The position numbers and the translations under genes are program-made. The notes below the pieces were generated by a model. The model ran no database searches, was not told where the DNA came from, and saw only the letters and a program-made list of their open reading frames with translations. Of a DNA stretch of 64,000 nt, positions 46,640 through 56,940 are shown piece after piece. The DNA is taken from positions 137,855,433-137,919,432 of the forward strand of contig NC_081824.1 in the NCBI RefSeq assembly GCF_030867095.1, in the 5' to 3' direction. Source of the DNA: Alligator mississippiensis. Taxonomy: Eukaryota; Chordata; Crocodylia; Alligatoridae. Position 1 is the first letter of the stretch, and every line of letters begins with the position of its first letter.

Positions 46640-47405
46640 TAGGACATGACTGGGATCAACCTTTGATTCATTGAGTCTAATCTCTTGCTGTCCCTTTCAT
46701 AGACTGATCAAACTCCAGTTTAAAACTAGTTAAGTTTCCTGCCTTGTCTGCTCCTGTTAGAAGGCTATTCAGGGTTCCTGATCTTCCAAGGGATGCATAC
46801 TTTCTTCTAATTTTAAATCTAAATATATCTATGGGCAGTTCTTACCTATTGTTCTTATTCCAACATTGTCTTTTAGCTCAGATAGCTCTTCTCCTTCCCT
46901 TGTGTTTGCCCTGATATGTTGTATTTATAGAAAACAATTACTGTCAGCTTTTTTATTTTTTGCTAAGCTAAACAGGTCAAACTCATTTCCCTTAAAACAG
47001 GTTCTTCCTTACTCTGGTTATTCCAGTAATCCTTCTCTGCACCTGTTCTAGCTTGAGTTCATCTTTTCTGAACACGGGTGAGTGGAATTGTATACTATTC
47101 CACATGAGGTCTTCCCAGGACTTTGTACAATGGCAACAGTATTCCTTATTTCTACGGAAGTACCATCCCACACATATTCTACAGTTGGGTATGCTTTTTT
47201 CATAGCTGTGTCACACTGGTGGCTCATAGCCACCCTGTTATCAATGAATACAGGTAGAGGAATAGAGGAGCAGCAAGTCTTTCTGTTCCTCTGTTTTCAA
47301 CTGAGGAGCTGCCTACTTACAGCAGAAATTCTTGTTGTTAGCCCCTAAATGTATGGCCTTGCATTCTGTACTATTGAATATCATCCCATTTCTGTTACAG
47401 GATAG
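46640..47405 (-). mobile_element. Old L3/CR1 LINE fragment
   Basis: On +: ctctgcacctgttctagctt, ttttctgaacacgggtgagt, ccacatgaggtcttcccagg, tgtcacactggtggctcata and ttgttgttagcccctaaatg in this order; this is the reverse complement of an L3/CR1 ORF2 C-terminal half. Heavily diverged. Confidence 0.75.
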
Positions 47406-50194
47406 ACGAGGAAGATGGGAGAGATGCACAGAGCTAGGAGTGAAAAAGATGGAATGGGACAGTTTAGAAGGAATGGGAGAGAAGGGAGAGAAACTGGTAA
47501 AAGACTCTGCCCACTAGGGACACTCCCCTCCAGAGCTTGGTATAGCATCCAAATTTCCCAAATCTCATTGTTCTTCCTCTGTCAGCAAGTATCTGAAATC
47601 CACTGGCCAAGTGTGTGTGTGATCCCTAGGTATGGCCGGTCCATGTATTGAGGATGGTGGCTTATTAGTTCTAAGTAGTAGCAGAGGTCCATGTGGTAGA
47701 TCAAAAAGTTCCATCCTCATTGAGTGTCAATATGGTGTCATATCATGAAATTTGTGTTTTTTCAGTTTATTTTTTTATAAACCTAGAAAATTTCATGGAA
47801 TAAATTATGTTAAATGAATTTTATTTAAAATGCTGCACTCAGAAGTTAGGAAATACTAGAATTAAGGCTGCTGGTGTAATCTTAACACTGCCCCCTTGTG
47901 TGTATATATTATAATGTAGTCTGCAATTACATTATTAGTAGTAGTAGTAGTATTAGTATTGGCATTATCATGTCCTACTCAGAAAGGCTCAGAGTAGCTT
48001 ACAGGCAATCCATAAGATACGAAACAGCAACAGACTCCCAATGACACCCCCAAACTTCAGAAGTCTATGCTACTATACCCACTCCAGCTTCCCTTCCTAT
48101 CACCAAGGAGAACAAACCTTCCAGCCCATCCCAACTGTGCTTCCCAACTTTTCTAACCTCCATTTACTTCAAGTATAGAAAACTTCTTCTGACTCTTCTC
48201 ACCCAGGGGAGATCCCTCCCCCCTCTCCCAATGCCTCTCCCAAGCTCACACTCCTCTCTCCAGTGGGTCTGTGGCTATATACATAACTCTTCCACCTCCT
48301 CCCACCAAACACAACATTACATTTGGAAGAACTACAACAGGGAAATAACATGAAGACCCTCCACCCCATCAAGGGGCAGCACCAAAGGCATCACTTTCAG
48401 TAGTGTCTGCCTGGGCACCCACCGCAGTGAGGTCTGCTGGCTCTGTAAGCCCTGAAGCTGGCTGGGTCCTTCTCCCTCATAGTCATAGTGATAGCAGTTG
48501 CCATGAAGGTGGAGGAGCAGAGATAAAAGGTCAGGCAGGTAGAGTAGTAGTGATGGAGATAGAAGAGCAGAACTATGAATTTATGGAAGTACAAGAGCAA
48601 GCTGAGGAAGATATGGAAGTGGAGTGCTCAGCTTGGCTGAAGCAGCTCTGGAACTCCCCTCGCCCCTGAGACGGCAGAGATAGTGGTAGTGGCAGGTGGG
48701 GGGACGTGAGGGAGGGAATGTGACTGAGCAGGAGGGCAAGGGGGAAAATTTTCACCTGCTTTGGGGACTTAAAAAAAGTCCCCCACTACTGCTACTCAAT
48801 GTGCGGTCTGCCCACCCTGGTGCGGGGTGGAGGGGGAAGTAGGCTGTGAGCAGGAATTGCAGCCACCCCTACAGTGCCAGTAGCTGTGCCTGCATTTCCC
48901 TTGGTAAAATCTTGGAACATTTGTAGATGACACTTTAAAGTGGGTTTAAAGTGGGTTAAATGCCTTTTGCCTTTAATGACATTGCTGTATGACATTCGGC
49001 ATTGTAATGTGTCTTAAATGACTTTGGGATGCAGCAAATGACTTCGGGGCGCTGCAAAGTAAAACACCTCTGAGGAGTTTTAGTTTCCTACCCTACAGCC
49101 ATGGAGGGAAGCACTGGGTTCCATGTGGCTCAGGAGCTGTGCAGGCAGCCCATGCAGGCAGCCTGGCAGCAGCCTGAGAAGGCAGACTTCACAGAAGGAA
49201 AAAAAAAAGCAGTGAGCCTGATCTTTTTTTTTTCCCCTGGAGCCTGCCTGCCTGTCTGAGCTGCGTGGGGGCCTGGTGCTTCCTTCCATGGCTGCAGTGC
49301 CCCCCAGGACTGCCTGAACTGGTTGCCAGTGGGTGGGTGCTGCCTGGAGGAGGGGGGGCTCCCACTGCTGTGGAGGGAAGCATCAACACCACTTCTCCCT
49401 GCAACTTGGGGACTGCTCTACCCACCAGCAGCTTGCTATCCCCTCCTTGCCGCTGGAGAGGCAGGTAAGGATTGGACTCCGACATAAGTGTACACAACAT
49501 GGGGGTTTACTTTGACCCAAACTGACACGGTGTTTTTAAAAAACCATCACTTCAATTTAGGGAGAATAAAATCCCTGTGTTGTGTACAAGTTCCCATAGG
49601 TCCCAAAGCATGAGAGCCTATACCTAAAGTAATCAGCTTCCTCCCTCCTGGTCACTTGAATCTAGTCTCATTACCTCTCTGTTGCAGAGCTCCTCTGCAA
49701 TCTCTTCATGTTGGGTATAGGAATTTGACCTTTTCTCCACCATGTCTGGGCCAGGAGAACATCTAAGGCTCACCACTATGTAGCCAGAATGCTGAAGAAC
49801 TTCTTATTAAAAGATTTCAAAGTGTTTTCCAGCTTCACATGCCATGGCATCTGCTTTGTATATACCTCTCCATCTCCACTGGCCCGGTACCAATCTGGTC
49901 TCCTCCTCTGTCTCTGGCAGGCCCTTGGTCCCTTCCTCTAGTGGTGCAAGCAGACTCTGATCTCACCTATCCTCAGAGTCTAGCCCTTGACCATCCCTTT
50001 TTGCCCTGAACCCACACCTTACATAAACGCATTTCCCTTTTTCTGCAAGACCCTTGCCTCATTTCGTACAGAGGATGAATCTATTTTATGAACAAGTCAG
50101 GGTTGTAAAATAAAGATGACAACTGTCTATAAGCCTCTGCCTAACTTGTTGTAGAAGCTGGACTGTGTGTACTGAATTAAACAGGGGCTTGCTG
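47406..50194. other. Non-coding, with foldback-family sequence near 48.7-48.9 kb
   Basis: A (gta)n run lies near 47937-47960. 48764-48783 holds a GGGACTT/AAGTCCC hairpin and 48850-48910 matches 8226-8290, so 48.4-48.9 kb belongs to the foldback-associated repeat at 7.6-8.3 kb. 49080-49500 is GC-rich without coding support. Confidence 0.4.
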
Positions 50195-50196
50195 GA

Positions 50197-50320
50197 AGAG
50201 AAGGATAGTGTTGTGGTTATAGCAGTTGAGTGCTGTCATCGGGAATTGTTGGATTCCATTCTTGCCTCTAGAACAGAGTCCTTGTATGATGCTGAGCAAG
50301 TCATGAACACCAAACTAGGT
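50197..50320 (+). mobile_element. MIR-like SINE relic
   Basis: gtgttgtggttatagcagtt (tRNA-like head) followed by ttggattccattcttgcctc and gctgagcaagtcatgaacac, as in MIR. Confidence 0.5.
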
Positions 50321-50374
50321 GGTCACTAATTATGTGTTTTTTCTGAATGTCCAAGTGGGCCAACCACCTTTTGC

Positions 50375-50455
50375 CCAGTAACCTGCTGGTTACAGCACTT
50401 GCCTAGCAATTGGGAGAGCTGAGTTCTAGGTCCACTTCATCCTGTTGGAATCTAT
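50375..50455 (+). mobile_element. tRNA-derived SINE head
   Basis: agtaacctgctggttacagc then gggagagctgagttctaggt, spaced like Pol III A and B boxes. Confidence 0.45.
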
Positions 50456-50814
50456 ACCTTCTGCCTCTCTGGAGAATGGCTGAGACACCAGGCCCTGGGC
50501 TAGGATAGGCTAAGAATAATTCTCTCTCTCCTGCTGAAGGTGGGCAAGTTTGCAGCTAAGAGTGGAAGATTTACATGAGCAGCCCTGCAAATTAGAGACA
50601 GCCTGGCTGTGTGGCCCAATAAGATAGGCACTGTCCTAAAAGAAAGCTAGCTAATCCTGGGTTTTGCTCACTGCTCCCAATGCTGTTAATGCATTTTAAC
50701 CAATGACTCTTTCATGTAAAATGCCTAAACAAGCCTGGCAGGAGGGACTGGAAGAAAGAACTCCTCCCTTCCAGCTGGATGCCCTCATCACTAGGGGCGC
50801 AGACAGACTTTAGG

Positions 50815-51280
50815 GTCCTCCTGTAGCTTATGGTGCTTACCGTAAAGTGCCATGAGTTAAACCATCCTACCCCCCCCCCCCCCGACTCAACAGACATTTG
50901 CCTGTTGGGTTGGGAGATGGGGGGTGGGGAGGGGGTGGAGGCAGCCTGCACTGGCCCAGGCCAGCATGTGGGGGTGCTCCAGCAGCCTCCCAGGAGCGAG
51001 GGAACCCCCAGCTGCTGAAAGGCCAGACATGAAGAGGGTGGGGAATGGGGCGCCCTTTGCCTCACAGCCCCATCCCAAGACACCTGGGGTATTTGGGGGA
51101 GTCGGGTTGGGCCCTTGAGGTGGGGGGCCCCATTTAATACCAGGGTTTTTCACATAATCAGTCATTTTTAAAGTGTTCTGCAGCTGTGGATGTGTGTTAA
51201 GTCATAGCTATAGAGTGCTTTCAGGGGCCAGATTCCTCTAAAATTGTCATTTCTGTCTGCACTCTAGGATACATCCACAC
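50815..51280. repeat. Dispersed repeat, copy 2
   Basis: Matches the 15.7-16.2 kb copy at its hairpin start (aaagtgccatgagttaaacc, C-run, gactcaacagacatttgcct) and at its end (aatcagtcatttttaaagtg, then atagagtgctttcaggggcc and attgtcatttctgtctgcac). The middles differ. Confidence 0.55.
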
Positions 51281-52485
51281 GTTCCTGCTTGTTTCCTAGT
51301 CTGTTTATGTATTTGACATTAGAAAGTCATTGGCTGAAAAACAGAAGCAACCTGGAAGCTAGGACCAGAACCCAGGATTGCCCCTTCCAGAGGGTAGTAC
51401 CTGCCTCACTGGGCCAGAGAGTCATTCCTTCTCTCACTTGTTCTCTTTCTGGCCCTGTGACACCTGCTGTCCTTTCTGCTCAATGGTCCACCTTCCGAGG
51501 GGGACTGAAGTGTATCTAGAGCCCAGCCTAGGAGTTAAAACACTTGGCTGGGAAGGGCCAGATTAAAAAAACCCTGAAGATGCATGGGACCTAGAACCAC
51601 TTCTCCCATGCTAGGTAAGTGCTTAAACTTACTAGGTTATTGAGGAAAAGTTGGTCACCTTATCCTTCTCCCCCGCCAGACCATGGAAGTCAAGGCAATG
51701 CTGCTAGTTATACATGCCAGGATACCTCTCCTCTGAATGAATTGCATCCCAACAGGGTCTCGCCCCTCTTCATGAATCAGATAAAGATGAATGCTGATAT
51801 GACGGAAGTCCATGTAGCAGCCCATTATTTCATTCACTGAAGAGCATAGGAGAGGTAAGTGTATCTCCCTGGGCAGAATGTGGGAGGAAGGGTACAGGGG
51901 AAAGGGGAGGCACCATGGAGGTATACAAGCTTACCTGATGTCTATTGACAGAATGGGAGAGCTATGCATCTCTGAAGGATGAAACATGATCAACACATTG
52001 GGTTAGTCATTGAGGGAATGGGAGACCTAATTGCCTTAGAAGTAAAGTAGGACCCTTCTTCTGAGGGAGACATAATTTTGGGATGAACTGAATTTAAGTC
52101 TTTAGAGACCTCATAGTTGAAGTAAGACTTGGGTCTATATTTGCACTGCACCTGCCACAATACACAATGGCTTCTGGACATTACTGACATTTAACTATGG
52201 TGTTTAATATCAGTATTAACAATTGCAATTAGCAATGGATTTTTGAAGTAAAGGGTAAACTTATAATTTTTTTTAGGGAGCAAGTATTTCAGAAGCCCAG
52301 AGATGAAGAAAAACTGTAGTAGCTGTGTGCAAAGCTGAGGGTGGAGTGAACACAAACTGAATCCCTTTCTCATCTCATTTAAAACCAGGTTTCAGGTGCA
52401 CCAAAGAAGAATGTTCACAATTCCATTCTGTTCTCTATATTTCTGATTATCTGAATAAAAAAAAAATCTTTATGTGAACACAGAC
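51281..52485. other. Upstream flank of the MRGPR gene
   Basis: Could hold a noncoding 5' exon or promoter of the receptor, but none can be picked by eye. Confidence 0.3.
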
Positions 52486-52487
52486 AG

Positions 52488-52600
52488 GCAAGTTTCTTTG
52501 AGTAGATGTGATATCTTTTATTAAACCAACTGAGTAGTTGGAAAAAAATTCTTAGCAAGCTTTCAGGCACAAACACCCTTCTTCAGGCACAGGGAGTCTT
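52488..52600 (-). repeat. Dispersed repeat tail next to the MRGPR exon
   Basis: gtgatatcttttattaaacc, then aactgagtagttgg and agcaagctttcaggcacaaa then cttcttcaggcac. This is the reverse complement of the tail at 63135-63238 and related to 16.7 and 18.4 kb. It lies within the presumed last intron, about 40 bp before the acceptor tract. Confidence 0.6.
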
Positions 52601-52641
52601 TCCTGGCCTTTATGTAATTATGTTTGTTTATGATATATCTT

Positions 52642-52657
52642 GTTGTCTTATTTGTAG
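52642..52657 (+). promoter_or_regulatory. Splice acceptor before MRGPR coding exon
   Basis: The pyrimidine-rich stretch ttgttgtcttatttgtag ends in AG at 52656-52657, 30 bp before the ATG. MRGPR genes commonly have one or more noncoding 5' exons spliced to a single coding exon, so this is the likely 3' splice site. The upstream exon and promoter are not identifiable here. Confidence 0.55.
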
Positions 52658-52687
52658 GAAAAAAGGAGCTTTTTATCACATTTCCAA

Positions 52688-53665
52688 ATGGATAACTTCA
52701 CTGAAGTCTCCATGGATTATACTACAACAAAAGGAAACTTTTCTATTGAAGACACACATGTATTTGCAACAGGTTTAGTTTGGCTAATGATGATCATCTC
52801 CATCCTCGGCTTTGTTGAGAATGGAGTAATCCTCTGGTTCCTCTGTTTTAAAATCAGAAGGAACCCTTTCACTGTCTACATCGCCAACCTGTGTGTGGCT
52901 GATGCCTGCTTACTCCTTTGTGACTTTGTTCTGTCAGTTTACTATACTTTACATTCTGAAGTCTATTTTGGTATTTACTACACACTAACCTTCTTCTCTT
53001 TTACCTTGCTTTTTGGGTATAACACTGGCCTCTGTTTCTTAATGGTCATCAGTGTTGAGAGGTGTCTATGTGTATTTTACCCAATATGGTACCGATGTCA
53101 CCGCTCGAAGCACCAGTCAGTTATTGTGTGCACCATTCTGTGGATATTTTCTTGTCTGGTCACTACTGCAGAATATTGTGTATGCATCGATACAATTACT
53201 GAAGAGCCAATAGAAAGTTACAGGGAAATATGCCGGGGAGTGATTATCTTCCTTTGTATTCTGAATTTCTTGTTGTGTGCTCCGCTCATGATTCTATCCA
53301 GCTTGATCCTTGTCGTGAAGACTTATAAAACCCCCCTAACATCTCATTTCTCAAAGCTCTACATAATCATAGTGACTACAGTCATTATCTTCCTTATCTT
53401 TGCCTTGCCTCTCAGGATCATGTATCTCTTGCAGTATCAATATAATTCATTATTTTCAGATCTAACGGGGAACCTTATTATGTTATTGTCCACCATCAAC
53501 AGTGCTGTCAATCCCCTCATTTATTATTTTGTGGGGAGTAGTAAGCAAAACCGATTCAGAGAATCCCTCAAAGCAGTCTTTGACAGGGCCTTCAAAGATG
53601 GATCAGAACCAGAATCTCACGAAACTGCTGTCTATCAAAGAGCTGCTTCAGAACTAGCTCATTAA
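52688..53665 (+). CDS. Intact Mas-related G-protein-coupled receptor (MRGPR/MAS1-like), 325 aa
   Basis: Single uninterrupted coding exon for a class A (rhodopsin-like, delta group) seven-transmembrane receptor at the plasma membrane. The MRGPR family senses peptides and small amines, often in sensory neurons or mast cells; the ligand here cannot be told. Seen: N-glycosylation sequons N3-F-T and N17-F-S; TM1 about 28-54; TM2 61-86 with NLCVAD (Asp71 region); TM3 98-126 ending ERC (124-126) in place of DRY, then the family signature CVFYPIWYRCHRSKH; TM4 143-165; TM5 182-211; TM6 223-250 with FALPLRI instead of the usual CWxP; TM7 257-282 with NPLIY (275-279); then FVGSSKQNRFRESL and a short polar tail. 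No stop or frameshift, and length is normal for the family (about 300-350). The start is the first ATG after a splice acceptor and has G at +4. Closest in this window are the dead copies near 40 kb (+) and 16 kb (-). The exact orthologue (MAS1, MRGPRH or a reptile-specific member) is not decided, so no symbol is given. Confidence 0.95.
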   Translation: MDNFTEVSMDYTTTKGNFSIEDTHVFATGLVWLMMIISILGFVENGVILWFLCFKIRRNPFTVYIANLCVADACLLLCDFVLSVYYTLHSEVYFGIYYTLTFFSFTLLFGYNTGLCFLMVISVERCLCVFYPIWYRCHRSKHQSVIVCTILWIFSCLVTTAEYCVCIDTITEEPIESYREICRGVIIFLCILNFLLCAPLMILSSLILVVKTYKTPLTSHFSKLYIIIVTTVIIFLIFALPLRIMYLLQYQYNSLFSDLTGNLIMLLSTINSAVNPLIYYFVGSSKQNRFRESLKAVFDRAFKDGSEPESHETAVYQRAASELAH

Positions 53666-54007
53666 TGTTCAAGAACATTCAAAAGCAAAGTAAAGCATGG
53701 TGTGCGTGGAAGTTAACATAAGTACCCTTATATAAGGAGATGGATTTTATCTCTTCAGTGGTAGAAACAAGCTATCGTTTTTCAGGGGGAACACACACCT
53801 ATTTTTCCTAATGTTCCTTTGTTACAACTACATATATAACTCTTTGTCTTTAAACACCAGAATTATGTAATGTTGGATTGACTCTTTCTGCCTTGTTTCT
53901 AGTTCAGTAATATACTCGTTTGAAAAAACAAACTATGAAATGTATTGTACTATGACAGTGTTGCCACATGTTAAAATCTGTTGGAGTGAATGAAAAGGAA
54001 CAGACCT

Positions 54008-54013
54008 AATAAA
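54008..54013 (+). terminator. Polyadenylation signal AATAAA of the MRGPR gene
   Basis: A canonical AATAAA lies about 340 bp after the TAA stop, followed by a T-rich stretch (gtttttttaattc near 54040) that could act as downstream element. Spacing is typical for a short 3' UTR. Confidence 0.5.
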
Positions 54014-55199
54014 CTGTTTTGAGACCCTCTCACAGCAGAGGTTTTTTTAATTCTTTTTTCTTAGAACATTCACTTCAATATTTGAACTTAGTTGGTTTCT
54101 TCTTCCTCTAGACCAGATTCTGACTGTGGTTATGTTCATGTAAATCTGGAGTCGCACTACTAAATTCAGTACAACTTCTCTAGATTGACATTAATCTTCA
54201 TTTGATATTGGCATTAATTTTTTCTGATTTTAACTTGATAGTTTTAAATGTATATTTAATGAGTTAACAATATTATGTGAATGAACAGTTATGGGACTCA
54301 TTTTTATCCCACCTACTCCAGCAACTCCTGGGGTAGAGAAATTTAATATCTATATTTAAACCAATGGGATGTTATCTCTCTTAACTGAAAGATTTACCGT
54401 AGATCAGCTGAAACCTTTGTTCTTTTATCACATCTGCTTTCTATTGCCAAACACATTACAATAAAAAGTAATGGAAAAGTACATATGCATAACATTTACT
54501 GTATGTCTGGATATATTTGTATATGTGTATATGTATATAATTTGTGTATGTATATAAGTATATGTCTGTGTATAAACATTTAGGATGTATTTACATAGAC
54601 ATATTATATGCATATATCTTAGCAGGATATAGTAAAAGATATAGCAAAAGTACCTTGTGTCCTAGTCTTCCACATACACAACAGTATACAAAATATGTCT
54701 TATAAGAAATATAGCTTCAGACACATAAAGGAAACAAGAATAAAAATGGTAATGTACTTTAAGACTTTGAGACTTGATTCTTTCCCCTGCATGAAATCTT
54801 CGGTTTTATTTTAGTTGTCATGCAGGTGATGAAATTTTCATTTAAGCTTCCTCTAAGGTAAAGGTAGAAAATGGCAAAGTCCTACACAACCAGAAGAAAC
54901 AAATCCAACCAAAACAGAAACACACACATTATATAGTTAAGATCAGAATGGAGCTGATCATGGGCTAATATACTCATCAGTATTACTTCATGCTCTGATT
55001 TGCACTGTTGGCCTTATTTGGCTTGAATGAGAGATCACTAGGGGACACAACTTCTAAATGATAATTGGGAAGGTTGCCTATTTCCTACATTGCTATTTTA
55101 ACTACAGGAAGGACAGGAATTAAGCATGGTGCGTTCATGTTGCAAATACAGAAAGAAAGAATCATTCTTTCACACGCCTCCATGCAGGTACTTGCAAGG
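54014..55199. other. Non-coding downstream of MRGPR; TA/TG-rich microsatellite
   Basis: 54510-54580 is an irregular (TATG/TGTA)n stretch. Otherwise AT-rich with no frames of note. Confidence 0.5.
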
Positions 55200-56079
55200 C
55201 TGGCCTTTATGAGCGTATGCAGCTTGCCCCCTCAAACCCCTTTGAGGTGGGGCAACAGGCATGTGTGGGAACAAAAACTGTTCCCCGTGCTGCAAACTTG
55301 CAGAGCGGGGAGAAAACTAGACCCCTGGATATCTAGGGGTCTAAAAGAAGCAAAGTATAAAAACGCGGGGCAATTGGAGGCTGGGTCCTCCATAGAGATG
55401 CTCTGGTTGCCAGCCCCACCGAGGCCCCCGACCCCTGCCGGGGCTGGCCCCCCCCGCCAGCTCCCCGAGCCCCCCAAGCCCTGCTGGACCTGGCCCCTCC
55501 TTCCACCAGCCCCCCTGAGGCCCCTGATTCCTGCTGTGGCTGGCCCCTCCCCCCAGCCCCCCCTGAGGTCCCCAACCCCTGCCCTGTCTGGCTCCATCCC
55601 CTCAGCCCCCCCATCCCTGCCCCCCCACCGCATACTTTAAAAGAACAAAAAAAAACTCCTTGGCACTTACCGGCAGTTGAAACTGCCATGTACCTGACTG
55701 GGGCCCCACCTGCACAGTGCAGGGGAGGGTGACAGCCCCAGCCTGGGCACTCCTGCCCCTCTGCTGTCCTGTGCTGCCTGGGGGGCTCTGCCCGGAGGGC
55801 CCCCCCCCCCCTACTTCTCACATAAGCAGAGGCTTTTTTTCCCATTTTTTTTTCTGTTCTTTTTGGGGGGGAGGGGAGGAGTTTAAGTGATGGTGCCTAG
55901 GGTTGTGGGGGTAGCCATGAAGCCTGGGGGTGCAAGTTGGGGGGTGGGGCTGGGTGGGAAAGCCATCGGGGGGGCTGCAACAGCTGGTGGGGGATGGAGC
56001 CAGGTGGGACAGCAATCGTGGGGCTGAGGTGGGGCATGTGGGCCTTGCAAGGGGGTGGTAGCCCCTGCGGGGGCCATTT

Positions 56080-56335
56080 GGCCCCTGTTTGGGGGCTGTA
56101 CCCCTTGTGTGGGGCATGAACCCCCTTTTTGGAGGCTGTACCCCTTGTGAGAGTGCCAAACCCCCTTTTGGGGGGCTGAACCCATGTGGGGGACGAACCC
56201 CCTGTTGGGGGGGTATAGCCCTTGTGTGGGGGCTGAACCCCGTGTGCAGGGGCTGACTCCCCTGTTGTGGGGGTTGTAGCCCTTGTGTGGAGGCCCAACC
56301 CCTTGTGTGGGGGCCATCACCCTGTGGGAGGGCAG
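56080..56335. repeat. Degenerate GC-rich tandem array, left arm
   Basis: About ten units of the form gggggctgaaccccttgtgt, alternately with gta/gaa/gcc cores. The mirrored array is at 57945-58150. Confidence 0.75.
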
Positions 56336-56940
56336 CAAAACGTATTCATGAATTCATGAAACTTGTATTTAGAGTTCACTTTATTATTATGGTAAGAGAC
56401 TTGCTTTTACACTGTAGATATATCAATAAAACTTTGTCCTTTGGGGGTATTTTAGAGAGTGATTTTGGGATTTTTTTTATCAGGGATTTTTCAGTTTTCC
56501 AATAGGGAACACCAGAATTCCTGCTAGGGAGGCCAGTGGCAGGACCCCACCTGCTCAGAGCTGGCACCTTGGACCCATCTAGCTGTGGCTGACCTCCTGG
56601 CCAAATGAGACTAGAAGGACATGCTTTGACAGTTCAAAGCAGGCCACTACACCTGGAACATCTTCCAGGTGATAGCTGCCCAGATGGCCGGGCAGGGGGC
56701 ACAAATGGCAGTAGTGCTGCACAAAGGCCAACCCTGCAACCGCAGTCCACTGGCATCTGGCCCCAGGCTCTAGCCCCCCTGGCTGAAGCTTCAGGAGGAG
56801 CCAGGCAGGGTTATTTTGCCCCAAGTGGCACAATTTGCTCTACAACAAAGTGCATGTCTGAGCACATGCGCTGAGGCAAAAAGCCGCGGCTCAAATTTGC
56901 ACCACTTCTATTTGAGCTGCTGCAAGCACACGTGCACTAT

